A stretch of DNA of 64,000 nt, from assembly GCA_030062745.1 (NCBI GenBank), contig CP099850.1, positions 6,076,001 to 6,140,000 of the forward strand, in the 5' to 3' direction. The DNA comes from Capitulum mitella (lineage: Eukaryota > Arthropoda > Thecostraca > Pollicipedomorpha > Pollicipedidae). Position numbers and translations under genes: made by a program. How positions within the stretch are numbered: position 1 is the stretch's first letter; each line of letters starts with the position of its first letter. The notes below the pieces were generated by a model. The model was not told the DNA's origin and ran no database searches. It saw only the letters and a program-made list of their open reading frames with translations. Positions 36,525 through 45,375 of the stretch are shown one piece after another.

Positions 36525-39033
36525 AAGAGGCCTTGACGGGTAGGATGCTTTACCCATACCCACCCGCTAACCGCCATTCAGAAAATTTATCCACCTCTTA
36601 TCCATGCATTGCAGAATTTTTACAGGTCCCCACCCGCTTCCCGTCAATGATCAGTGACAGAAATTTTACTCATATTTTACCTGTTATTTGAAAAACTGCC
36701 CCAAATAGCACCTGGTATAGTCACAATCCACACAGCTGCAGGACATACCTCACAATGCAAAAGGGCCAGTTAGCTAGGCAGTGAAGTCTTAATGTCACTG
36801 CTCAGTTCCTTTTTGCAGCTGCATGTTTTTTTCTCATTTGAAAACCTATCCTGCACTGCAAGCCAGACATGGAAATCTGCACCTGCCCTGTAGAAATTCC
36901 TCACCCAGAATACCTTCACATGTCTGCAGATCAAATTCATGCAAAACTGAAGTCCGAACATGTAACATCCTGCATTTTTTATAGCTGAACTGTTTTTTTA
37001 GTAACTAGATAAATGAACATACTGCATTGGGGTTGTAAGATTGTTTTTGACAAATATATTCAGGGGCGCAGCCAGAATTTTCTTAAGGGGGTGGGGGAGC
37101 TCAGTAAGAATTTAAATCGTACGAAAACTGCCTGCTGGGAGGAAGATTTGCAATGATTTTCGCCAAAAAATGCAGGCCTAATGGTGGCCCTTTGGCTGCG
37201 CCTGTGAACATGTACATGCTTAATGATGCACAACACACTCTACACTGAAAGCAATAAACAGCAAACGATACACTCCTCTACTTGGGCATCAATATTTAAT
37301 CATACCCTGGTAACACACATCAGGTTTCGATTACATTTCAGGAGTAATTTTCTGCGATTGCCACACTTTTGCACCATTCACCAGCCTTGGAAACTTGGCA
37401 CAGCAACTGCCATGCGCAACGTGCTGAATTCATTTCAGTATTATCTGCCAATCCAGTGAAAGTGCAGACAAATAACAATTCAGGAAACCAACATCATCCA
37501 TGTTCAAGTCATCTACAGAAGTACCAGTCACCAGATTAGTGCACACCACAATAGCCTCAAGCAGGAGTAAGGCGTGTTTATAAGGCCTTGGCATCAGTAT
37601 CCAATGCATTTGTAAATTCCCATGCTGAGCTAAATAAAAGTACCATATAGTTTCGTCTGCTTCCATCCGATGGAAACCGAATGAATGATTGCGCACTAAA
37701 TCGTATCCGCCATAATGGCCGCTGTGCCAAGCAAGTTTCATCCATTTTTCAGTAGGCCAGCATTGCTATAAATCGAAGTTTATGAAACAAATGTTCACTA
37801 ATGTCACATATGTGTTAAATTCCCGAAAAACATAACTAACTCTGATGACACCAGCTATGTTGTATTTTGTATACTTTTCTTCACTTTCAAACAATTTCCG
37901 ACACGTTCTGTCTCGTTTATCTTGTACTGTATGTGTCAGCAATGTTTTATCCCCCTCAGGCCGGAGGGCGCTGTAGGTTTCGGCGTTGATTTTGGGCACG
38001 GATCTTTGGGTGTTTCCAGGCTGATTTTGAGGAAAGTATGGTTTGCGCCATGTATGGCTTGCATTAAGCGCAGTGTAAGCCATTTCTTCCCTTACGACAT
38101 TTTCATTCACCTTAGGTATGGTATACGTAGTCAGTGCTTAAGCAATCCTGAAAGTGATATAAAATGCCATCATTGCCAGAAAACAGGTAATATGTTTATT
38201 TGTAATGTGTTATGAATCTCATACCGTGCTTCTCGTGGTATCGTGCGGTTCATGTCTTGTCGTTTTGTACGAAAATCATGTTTTCAAAATGGCTCCTTCC
38301 TGCTTCACTATATCAGTACTGAGACATCCACCAAGCCTTTAAATGCAACATTTTATCTCCTCTAAAGCAATTTTGTTAAATTAAATGTCGTGATTTTGCG
38401 ATACACAAACTACACAAGGATTATTTCATGCCCTACGAGCAAAAAACATCAGTGCAAAAGTTGCGTTGCCATTCAAAAAAAAAAAATTAACTTAAGAGGC
38501 ATGAGAACGTATTACTTGGCATGACTTGACATACCGCGAGGTTTTCATGGGTACAATCATTTTGGTTGGAGTGTTCTCCTGTAGGCGTTGTGATAATTTT
38601 GCTTTGCATTCCTAGGAAAATAGAAGTCCTCCAGCACATGTGGCTCTGTCAAAGCCGAAATTGCCAGATGACATGTTGGAACTTTCAGGTTTTGGATTCA
38701 AAAGTGACAGCTCTAGACTTCTTGATAAAGCTAACTTAGTAAATGGTCTTTTGTTAGTAGAGTATTGCTACAATAGGTGGAAAATCTACTAATATCGTAC
38801 ATCAAGTGCGTACAAGTAATTTTTGAGCGTGAATGTGTCTTTGATAAAAACATTATTTTCTGTTCAAGTCTTTAACTTTAATTTCTTACCCGTAGCTTTA
38901 CCCGTGAAAAGCTAGCTTCGTACCCGTTACCCAACTGTTGCCCCTTTTATTTTGCATGGCTGTGCTCGTACTCGCAGATTTACCCATGGGTAACGCGTGG
39001 GCAACGGGTAAACCCACCCGCTGAAGGTCTCTA
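36525..39033. mobile_element. hAT-like element 1 (non-autonomous or decayed, about 2.5 kb)
   Basis: Left end AAGAGGCCTTGACGGGTAGG, right end reversed TAGAGACCTTCAGCGGGTGG. Both ends carry subterminal ACCCRT/TTTACCC repeats, as in many hAT elements. Flanking 8-mers ATGGTAAT (36,517-36,524) and ATGGTAGT (39,034-39,041) look like a target duplication with one change. No recognisable transposase. A 145-bp MITE is nested at 37,062-37,206. Terminus YARNG and 8-bp duplications are hAT hallmarks; boundaries are uncertain by a base or two. Confidence 0.55.
37062..37206. mobile_element. Short MITE with CAGGGGCGCAGCCA ends
   Basis: About 145 bp bounded by CAGGGGCGCAGCCA and, inverted, CACAGGCGCAGCCA. 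No clear target-site duplication is visible. It lies inside hAT-like element 1. Fragments of the same family lie near 21,426, 22,974 and 40,300. Confidence 0.6.
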
Positions 39034-39136
39034 ATGGTAGTACTGGTGCTAAGCGGGTGCACAGGTCTGCGCGCGGTACAAAGCTTCGACTTGACCCAAA
39101 ACCAACAAAGTGACTCGTTGGCTTGCCTCTAGTTAT

Positions 39137-39145
39137 ATGCGCCAA
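39137..39145. repeat. Target-site duplication, left, of hAT-like element 2
   Basis: ATGCGCCAA, identical to 43,021-43,029, directly abutting the element ends on both sides. Confidence 0.8.
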
Positions 39146-39640
39146 CAGGGTCCGTCAAAAAAACACTTTTTTTGAAATCCATTTGTTTTCGCACGTTTTC
39201 CCGTGCTATCGACCATGACATTTATGAAAATAACAAAATTATTTTTATGGGACAATGGGAAGACCGCCCGCTTTTCGATTGAAAGTTCGCGATTTTTGCC
39301 TTTTCCTGGTAACTTCACGTCTTTTGTTGATTGTAGTGCATATATAATATTTAACTATTTTGTTCCCCTAAATGAAATGTTAAGAAGTAGACGATCAGTT
39401 AATTGATAAACCGGTTACGACTTTATTATAGAGCAAATTATGAGTAAAATTTCTTAGACCTGTCCCCCTCCCAACACACACACCCCTGCAGATTCGTGGA
39501 ACTTCAGCATTCAGTGTATGTGTTTCCAACTCAAGCCAATTTCATTGAACTCCATCTATGTCTGCATTAAAGCGAATGCGACTTTGCATTCAAAAGAAGA
39601 AGCCCGTTGGTATCCAAGGTAGCCACTAGGTTGCCATGAC
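39146..39640 (+). repeat. Left long terminal inverted repeat of hAT-like element 2
   Basis: About 495 bp, matched in inverted orientation by 42,506-43,020 with small indels (mostly near 39,460-39,530). The outer 190 bp are the most similar. The inner limit is near GTAGCCACTAGGTTGCCATG. Confidence 0.8.
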
Positions 39641-39949
39641 AGAAATGCTAGTAGTAGTATGCATGACAATAATGATAGTATGCATGACAGTAGAGAGTAA
39701 CTCTCTGTAGCGGAAAAGCTACATCCATTATTTCTTCCGCAAAACAACACGACTGTTCGATGCATGGATGTTCATTCCAGAAAGATACACACACTCAAAC
39801 CATTTGGAGCCTTGATCAGCAGATCCTGCACGCACGTGACATATGCATTGTGCATGTCCCCCCACGTAATGCACGTAGTCATTGCGCTCACTTTCTTTAC
39901 TTATTGAGCGTGCACTTCTTAAAGTTCCCGTACTGCCTTCGGCTCAACT

Positions 39950-40130
39950 CTACGCCCTAAAGAAGCCACTGTCTCTTTTTTCATCATTTGTGAAGATCGT
40001 AGCGTAGTCACTGATAAGCTTGACGCCTCTCTCAGCAACGTCGTTCATAGTCTTGGCAGTTCTTACGAACTCCTTCGTTTTGAGGAAGTTGGGGTCCTGC
40101 TCCCACTCCTCGGGCAGCTGCTTCAGCCAA
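39950..40130 (-). CDS. hAT-like transposase, exon 3 (C-terminal)
   Basis: Minus-strand exon of about 60 codons starting after the acceptor GGCACAG. The first base T completes the AGT codon left open by exon 2, then WLKQLPEEWEQDPN, TMNDVAERGVKLISDY and TNDEKRDSG follow to a TAG at 39,950-39,952. The NDVAERGVKLI stretch resembles the conserved C-terminal segment of hAT-type transposases, which lies in the dimerisation region. The matching phase and protein-like content are the support. Confidence 0.7.
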
Positions 40131-40149
40131 CTGTGCCAACTTCAGCCAA

Positions 40150-40305
40150 TAGATGAGGCCCCGGCAGCCCAGGGCGGTCAAAGAAGCATTTGAGGGCCGA
40201 AGGCCAGCGAAATTTTTTGCGGGGGACCCCTTGGGCTCCAGTAGGTGAGGCCCCTTCAGGTCGTGCCCCCCCCCCCCACTCACGAAATCCTGTGTGCGCC
40301 CCTGT
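40150..40305 (-). mobile_element. MITE fragment in the last intron of the transposase gene
   Basis: On the minus strand it begins CAGGGGCGCACACAGGATTT, has a run of 13 Gs, and ends near GACCGCCCTGGGCTGCCGGG, just before the exon 3 acceptor. The start matches the GGGGCGCAGCCAGGATTT family. Its position in an intron would leave the coding sequence intact after splicing. Confidence 0.45.
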
Positions 40306-40439
40306 CGTTATATGCCTTCTGTGTTTGGTAAAACTTTAATTCTTATTCATTTGCAATAGGGGTGAGCCGGTGAGCCATTATGTAAGATTATGAAACACTT
40401 GATTTTATATTTATCACTTATGGGTAAGCTACTGCATAC

Positions 40440-42022
40440 CTGTAGAAGAACAGCTGCTGGTACAGTTGTAGGTCGTTCACGGGCGCGTCAGCCCCGTAGC
40501 CCGCCTTGAGGAAGTACGGCACGTAGATGAGGGACAGGAAGGTGACGATCCGTTGCAGGGCCATCAAGGTCTCCTTGCTGTAGGTCATCTGCTCCGAGAA
40601 CAGGTACATCTTGCAGGCGTAGATGGAGAAGTTCATGAACCTCGCTCTGTGCGTGGCGCCAGGCTTCAGCCATGCGACGTGACCGCGCGGAGGAGCTTCT
40701 CCGAGGACAGCCAGGCTGAGTTCAGCTACCTCACGATAGTCGTCACGAGGGAGGGCGTCGGTCCTGTACTTCTGGCCGAGAGTCCCCTGGTAGAACTCGA
40801 TGGCAGTCTCCTTCAGCCCGGTCAGGGCGCGACTCCTCACCACCTGGTTCAGTCGCTTGACGGGAGCCTCAGAAGAGGTGTCAAGATCGGCCCAGCGCTC
40901 CTTGAACTCTTGGAAGAACTTGTTGTCAGGGCTCAGATCTTCGGTAAAGAGCTCATACCACACGGCTTTAGCAATTAGCTCCGCAAAGTGATGACGGCAG
41001 CCGAAGAACAAGACGGGCCTTCCCAGCCACAGCTGCAGGCGGATGGCGGCACCTTTCTTGCTCCCAGTGTTTGATCCTGTCGTATCAAACACCAGAGCAA
41101 CCACGCTGTCCTCCAGCTCGTACTCCTCAATCAGCTTCTGTGTTGCTTCGGCTTGGGCAGTGCCAGTGCTGGTGGGGTTTCCGTCCTTGTCACGGAGAGT
41201 GGGTACGGCCAGGAGCTTTCCCTCCGTGTGGTGTGGGCCTCCACTGACCAGGACGGCCAGGCGTTCATCTTTGGTCCCAAGGACGTTGTCAATCAATTTT
41301 CCGTCCCAGTGGAGGACACAGGCAGGTGGCTTGTGCATTCTGAAGTCCTCCTTGATGGCGGCAGCTGTGGCCTCTCTATGCCTGTCAGAAGTGCGCCTCA
41401 TTGTGCTCTCGCTGAATACAAAGCCATTGAGATTGGCATTGGCACCCTTCAGAATGGCAGAGACGACACCAAGCGCAGCAGTAGGGGTGGTCTTTGTCCG
41501 GTCAAGCATTGATACAACATTAGGATTATCAAAGACCTTCTTGGGCATTTCCACAGTAACTGTTTCTCTTCCTCTGTTCTGCATCTGCCTTGGCTCTGGG
41601 ACGAACTCTTCACAGTCATCCAGCCCATCTTCATTATCGGTCCCATCCTCCAAAGAAACTGCCTGCTTCTTCGCGAGCACATCCAGCTCATTGCTCTTCT
41701 TTTTCTGTTCCTCTTCCTTCCTTCCTCTTTCGGCTCTCTGTCTCTTTTTCCTCACTGATTTAACGTATTTGAAGTCTGTTCCACCGATGCTTCCCCGCCT
41801 GGGTCCACGTTGATCCTGCAGGAAGAGGATGTCCTCAGAGACAGAGGCTTTGCTGAGCAGGCGATTCCGTAAGAGCGCCGCCTCTGCCTGCGGAGAGGCC
41901 ACATCCCACAACTTCTTAATATCTTTTTTGAACGTCTCCCTCTTGGTCTCCTCCAGACTACTCTTCTTTCTGATGTCCTTCATCAGGGCGTCACGCTTCT
42001 TCACCACTTTCAGGAGTTTATT
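40440..42022 (-). CDS. hAT-like transposase, main exon (exon 2)
   Basis: About 527 codons on the minus strand. An N-terminal lysine/glutamate-rich, coiled-coil-like region (around residues 1-150, with KKRQRAERGRKEEEQKKKS) precedes an RNase H-like core: HWDGK (first candidate catalytic Asp), VFDTTGSNTGSKKGAAIRLQ (second Asp) and CRHHFAELIAKA, which fits the C/DxxH signature of hAT transposases. It would cut and rejoin DNA in the nucleus by binding the element's inverted repeats. The frame continues a few codons past 40,440, but CTACAG|GTATGC is a good donor and exon 3 is in phase. The acceptor near 42,022 (ATGAAG|AATAAA) is my choice; an independent ATG at 42,028 is the alternative. No internal stop. 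Family placement as divergent hAT is by motif only. Confidence 0.75.
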
Positions 42023-42093
42023 CTTCATGTTCGCAAATGCTTTCGTTTATGTTATTTCGGCTATGTTTGCCAATTTTCAAAGTTTTGTCACCT

Positions 42094-42337
42094 CGCCGAT
42101 CACATACTCCGCGATGTGGTCTCGCTTCCAGTTCTTCATTTTCTCACTCCCCCTGCAGAAAAAGTAAAGTTGGAGCGCCTCCTCCTTGGTAGGCAGCTGA
42201 ACTTTGCCTTTGAAGGGAACCAGCAGGCTGATGCTAACATTATCCTCGATAAAAGCCTGGTGCCATCTTGGGTTCAAGACAGATGAGGGTTGCCCAAGCA
42301 AAACTTTCTCAGCTTCAGAACGTTTTCTGGGTGGCAT
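42094..42337 (-). CDS. hAT-like transposase, exon 1 (N-terminal)
   Basis: Open frame from ATG at 42,337 (MPPRKRSEAEKVLLGQ, then FKGKVQLPTKEEALQLYFF and RDHIAEYVIGE). It would be joined to exon 2 by a short intron of about 70 bp using GGCGAG|GTGACA. Without splicing it stops six codons later, 49 bp before the exon 2 ATG. No zinc finger is visible, so a BED domain is absent or unrecognisable; total length with exons 2-3 would be about 670 residues, in the hAT size range. Confidence 0.55.
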
Positions 42338-42505
42338 GCTGTGGCGTGCAAATACGTCAGTTCATGTCTACTCCTCCCCCTCCCCCAAAAAACGTCCAAA
42401 ACGCGAAATTCTGCCCCTGACTCAGTTGCGCGAAGCGCGCGATGACTGCCCTGAACTGGCCTGAACTACCTGTATCGTTTGTGGTCTTGGCTTCCCGCCA
42501 GTATC

Positions 42506-43020
42506 CATGGCAACCGCTAGGTTGCCGTGGATACCGACGAGCTTCTTCTTTTGAAAGCCAAGGAGCCCCGTCAAGTTCGCTGTAATGCAGACGTGGGCAG
42601 AGTTCAATGAAGCTGGCTGGAGTTGGTAACAAATGCGAATGCATTGTACACTAATGCACTGTACGCTAAAGTTCCATGAATCTGCAGGGGTGCGGGGCGA
42701 CACGTGTCAGAAACTTTACACACAACTTGTTCTATAATTAAGTCGTAACTAGTTTATCAATTAGCTGATCTTCTCCTGCTTCTAAATACTTAATTTAGGG
42801 GAGCAAAATAGGCAAACATTATGCATGGACTAGAATCAACAAAAGTAGTGAAATTACCAGGAAAAAGCACAAATCGCGAACTTTCAATCGGAAAGCGGGC
42901 GGTCTTCCCATTGTCTGATAAAAATAATTTTGTTATTTTCGTAAATTTCATGGTCGATAACACGGGAAAACGTGCGAAAACAAATGGGTTTAAAAAAAAG
43001 TGTTTTTTTGACGGACCCTA
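42506..43020 (-). repeat. Right long terminal inverted repeat of hAT-like element 2
   Basis: Inverted counterpart of 39,146-39,640, ending GACGGACCCTA at 43,020. The inner limit is near CATGGCAACCGCTAGGTTGC. Confidence 0.8.
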
Positions 43021-43029
43021 ATGCGCCAA
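43021..43029. repeat. Target-site duplication, right, of hAT-like element 2
   Basis: ATGCGCCAA, identical to 39,137-39,145. Confidence 0.8.
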
Positions 43030-43879
43030 TCATCGCTATGCCCGGTTTTCTAGATCAGCGGACACTGTAGTGTACCACTTATCTTAAAAATGTTCATGGA
43101 GTGTCTTTGTTCCGGTAAAGATGGCAGAAATCCTACTCAACCCTCGTCGGACCTAATGGTTTCCACGTATGCGCCAACGGTCGGTGGTTGCCACCCCCTG
43201 CCCATTTCGCTCCTAAATCTGATAGAGCGATGAAACAAAACAAACGTATAGATCATAATCTTCTGGTTCCATTGACATCCGATGGAACCATATAACCATA
43301 CAAATACCTAAGGTTTTCAGGTCATGGTTTAACCTTTCAGGTCACTGCGAAAAAATATGCTGCTGGCCGTCTTCGCCGTCACAGCAGTAGTTTTCTAGCA
43401 GTTTACCTGCAAGTCATGCTTCTGTAGCGATTTGGCTTTGAAAGTGATCATCCTTGTATTCAGCGGCTGCCTATTTTTCCGGGTTGTTTCCTCTCGTTTT
43501 TGTCCTTCGTCTTTTGTCTGTCTGACCTCCGGATCAGGATCAGGTCAACAAGATGTCGAATATCATTGTCATCTTTTATGGCGCGGCTAATGGCAAAGAC
43601 TATGTTTTGTTAGGATAGAATAGTGTTCTCATCACTGAAAGGTGTAAATTGTCTGTCACCGCTTAAATCAGCGACAGCACTTACTGTGTAATCGGTTCAA
43701 ATGCATTTTCAGGCCAAATAAGGGCAATGACGTCACTTGACCTTGGGAACGTCACTGGCCTTTCAAAGCCAGATATGGTGTCAAGCATACGCTAAAACAG
43801 TCAAACACAGAAAATGCCATATGTTGCCAAACTCCTGAGAAAAAAAAGCCAAAACCTAGACGATCGGCTGGCAAAATTT
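43030..43879. other. Spacer between hAT-like element 2 and the retrotransposon remnant
   Basis: About 0.85 kb of AT-rich sequence with no recognised feature. The AGGTCATGGTTTAACCTTTC and AGGTCACTG phrases near 43,320 are probably chance. Confidence 0.4.
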
Positions 43880-44920
43880 CGAGAATGAAGTCCAGTCGAG
43901 ATTTTGATCACGTTGACTACGGCGTCCTCCTGACCAGACTGCAATGGTATGGCATCGATCCACTGAAAGGTGGTTCGCTATCCCTTCCCTTGTCTCACGG
44001 TATCCCCAGGGGTCTCTGATGAACCCAGTCCTCTTCAGCATCTTCTCGAACAACCTTCCATCCTACCTACTGCATGGGCGTCTGATACCTTACGGCGACG
44101 ATACCGAGCTCCTCGACTTCACACCGACCCCACCCCGACCATCTGCCTGTCCTAAAGTCCCGACAGGAAGAACCATCCTTGCCGCCCTATCCTACTTCAC
44201 TACCAATTTCTTGAAGATGAACCCCACTGAGACTACCCTGTTCCTTCTCAGCAACCCTAGACCATTAAAAAAGATCATGCCTTCATTTTGACGTCTCCAA
44301 CTACATAAGACCCCTTACCTTCCGTGAAGATCCTGGGAAATACCTATTGTCCGTACCCTGCCCTAGGAGGAGCACATGTCTAAGATAGCCAAAAAGCGCA
44401 ACTCCATAATGTTTTTAAGTATAACATTTGTCACCACCTGACATCATAGACCCGCAAACTCCCTATCCAGGCCCACGTTTTCCCTCACGATTTGTACTGG
44501 CTCTCAATCTTGGGCGGGGCCGCCACCTGCTATCTTAGCCGGGTGCAAAATGTGGCGCATTGCGCGGCCACGGTCGTCTATGGAACGCGGGATCGAGACC
44601 ACATCTCGCCGGTCGTGGAGTCGCTGGGCCGGCGCGGCATGCGTGACCTTGTCACACGCCGCGACCGCGTTGGCGTCTTCAGGGCACGGGATGACCCCCC
44701 GCGCCCCGGTCGCTGTTCACCCCTCGCACCGCTGTGAGTGAGTCAGGAGGTCGGCGGCGGCCGGAGCTTTGGAGCTGCCCTCCTTCCGGCTTTCTGTGTC
44801 GCGCAGGGCGTTTTCGCATCGTATGGCCTCGTCCCGGAAACGCATGCCGCCAGCCAATGTCGTCTCTCGGAGCCGTGCTCCGTTCATACCTAAACTTGAC
44901 CAATGTGAGTGGTGAACTGG
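43880..44920 (+). pseudogene. CR1/Jockey-like non-LTR reverse transcriptase, 3' remnant with frameshifts
   Basis: Plus-strand remnant of a reverse transcriptase that copies its own RNA at a chromosomal nick. Recognisable pieces in order: FDHVDYGVLLTRLQWYGIDP (43,897-43,956), a GIP/PQGSLMNPVLFSIF box broken by a frameshift in the CCCC run at about 44,004-44,007, YGDDTELLDF in place of YADD (about 44,091), NFLKMNPTETTLFLLS, then the C-terminal LSRVQNVAHCAATVV and RDRDHISPVVESLG (44,535-44,628) and, in another frame, GALELPSFRLSVSRRAFSHR (about 44,765-44,825). The intact protein is much longer, so this is a 5'-truncated dead copy. The catalytic box has Ala replaced by Gly. Confidence 0.75.
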
Positions 44921-45102
44921 TGAATTTGCCGCCTGAAGGGATCCACCTATTCATCGGGTTAGTGGAAAACCTACGCCACCGTGGACCTCGGGCCAACACG
45001 GACCGTCGCGGCAACCATCTCATCTGCGGAGCTTTTGTTCAACAGCATGCTACTCTGCCAGATGCCCAGCGTCCCGGCTGGGCCCCACTGTGCGCGTCGC
45101 GC

Positions 45103-45125
45103 CACGTCACGTCACGTTACGTCAC
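45103..45125. promoter_or_regulatory. Tandem ACGTCAC / CRE-like half-sites
   Basis: CACGTCACGTCACGTTACGT carries three to four overlapping ACGTCA-type bZIP half-sites just downstream of the retrotransposon remnant. Regulation is inferred only from sequence. Confidence 0.25.
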
Positions 45126-45342
45126 CTTGCCTGAGCGGCGGTCGTCAGGTGGATGGAGCCCGTCGCTGGTGAGCTGTGCCACGGTTCGCACTCGTGCACG
45201 TGTCCATGGACGAGCCGGCGTGCGGCCCGGCCGCGTGGTGCAAGCACACAGTGGCTGGCGCTCGACAAAGTGTCGGCAGTTCCGAACAGTGTAGTCACTG
45301 CGTCCACGTGCAGGACGGAGGGCGCCTTTGTCACGAAGGTGC

Positions 45343-45375
45343 GATAACTGCTGTCGCACCACGACAGCAGTTATC
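45343..45375. repeat. Perfect 14-bp inverted repeat with 5-base loop
   Basis: GATAACTGCTGTCG and CGACAGCAGTTATC separated by CACCA. A further CTGCTGTCGTACC follows directly, allowing an alternative pairing with GGTGCGA. It may be a transposon subterminal hairpin; no poly-T follows, so a terminator is unlikely. Confidence 0.6.

Larger units (their letters stand above)
39146..43020 (-). mobile_element. hAT-like element 2, apparently complete (3.9 kb)
   Basis: Ends are CAGGGTCCGTCAAAAAAACA on the left and, reversed, TAGGGTCCGTCAAAAAAACA on the right, both fitting the hAT terminus YARNG. Identical 9-bp ATGCGCCAA sequences flank it. Long inverted repeats of about 500 bp surround a minus-strand, three-exon transposase gene. 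Identity of the two inverted repeats, an open reading frame and consistent splice phases suggest a fairly young copy. hAT elements normally make 8-bp duplications, so the 9 bp and the long repeats are unusual. Confidence 0.85.

Noticed and set aside
38613-38793. Coding exon in hAT-like element 1 (frame with LSKPKLPDDMLELSGFG after a TTCCTAG acceptor)
   Set aside because: The only good upstream donor (AAACAG|GTAATA, about 38,186) is in a different phase and would give an immediate stop. No family recognised.
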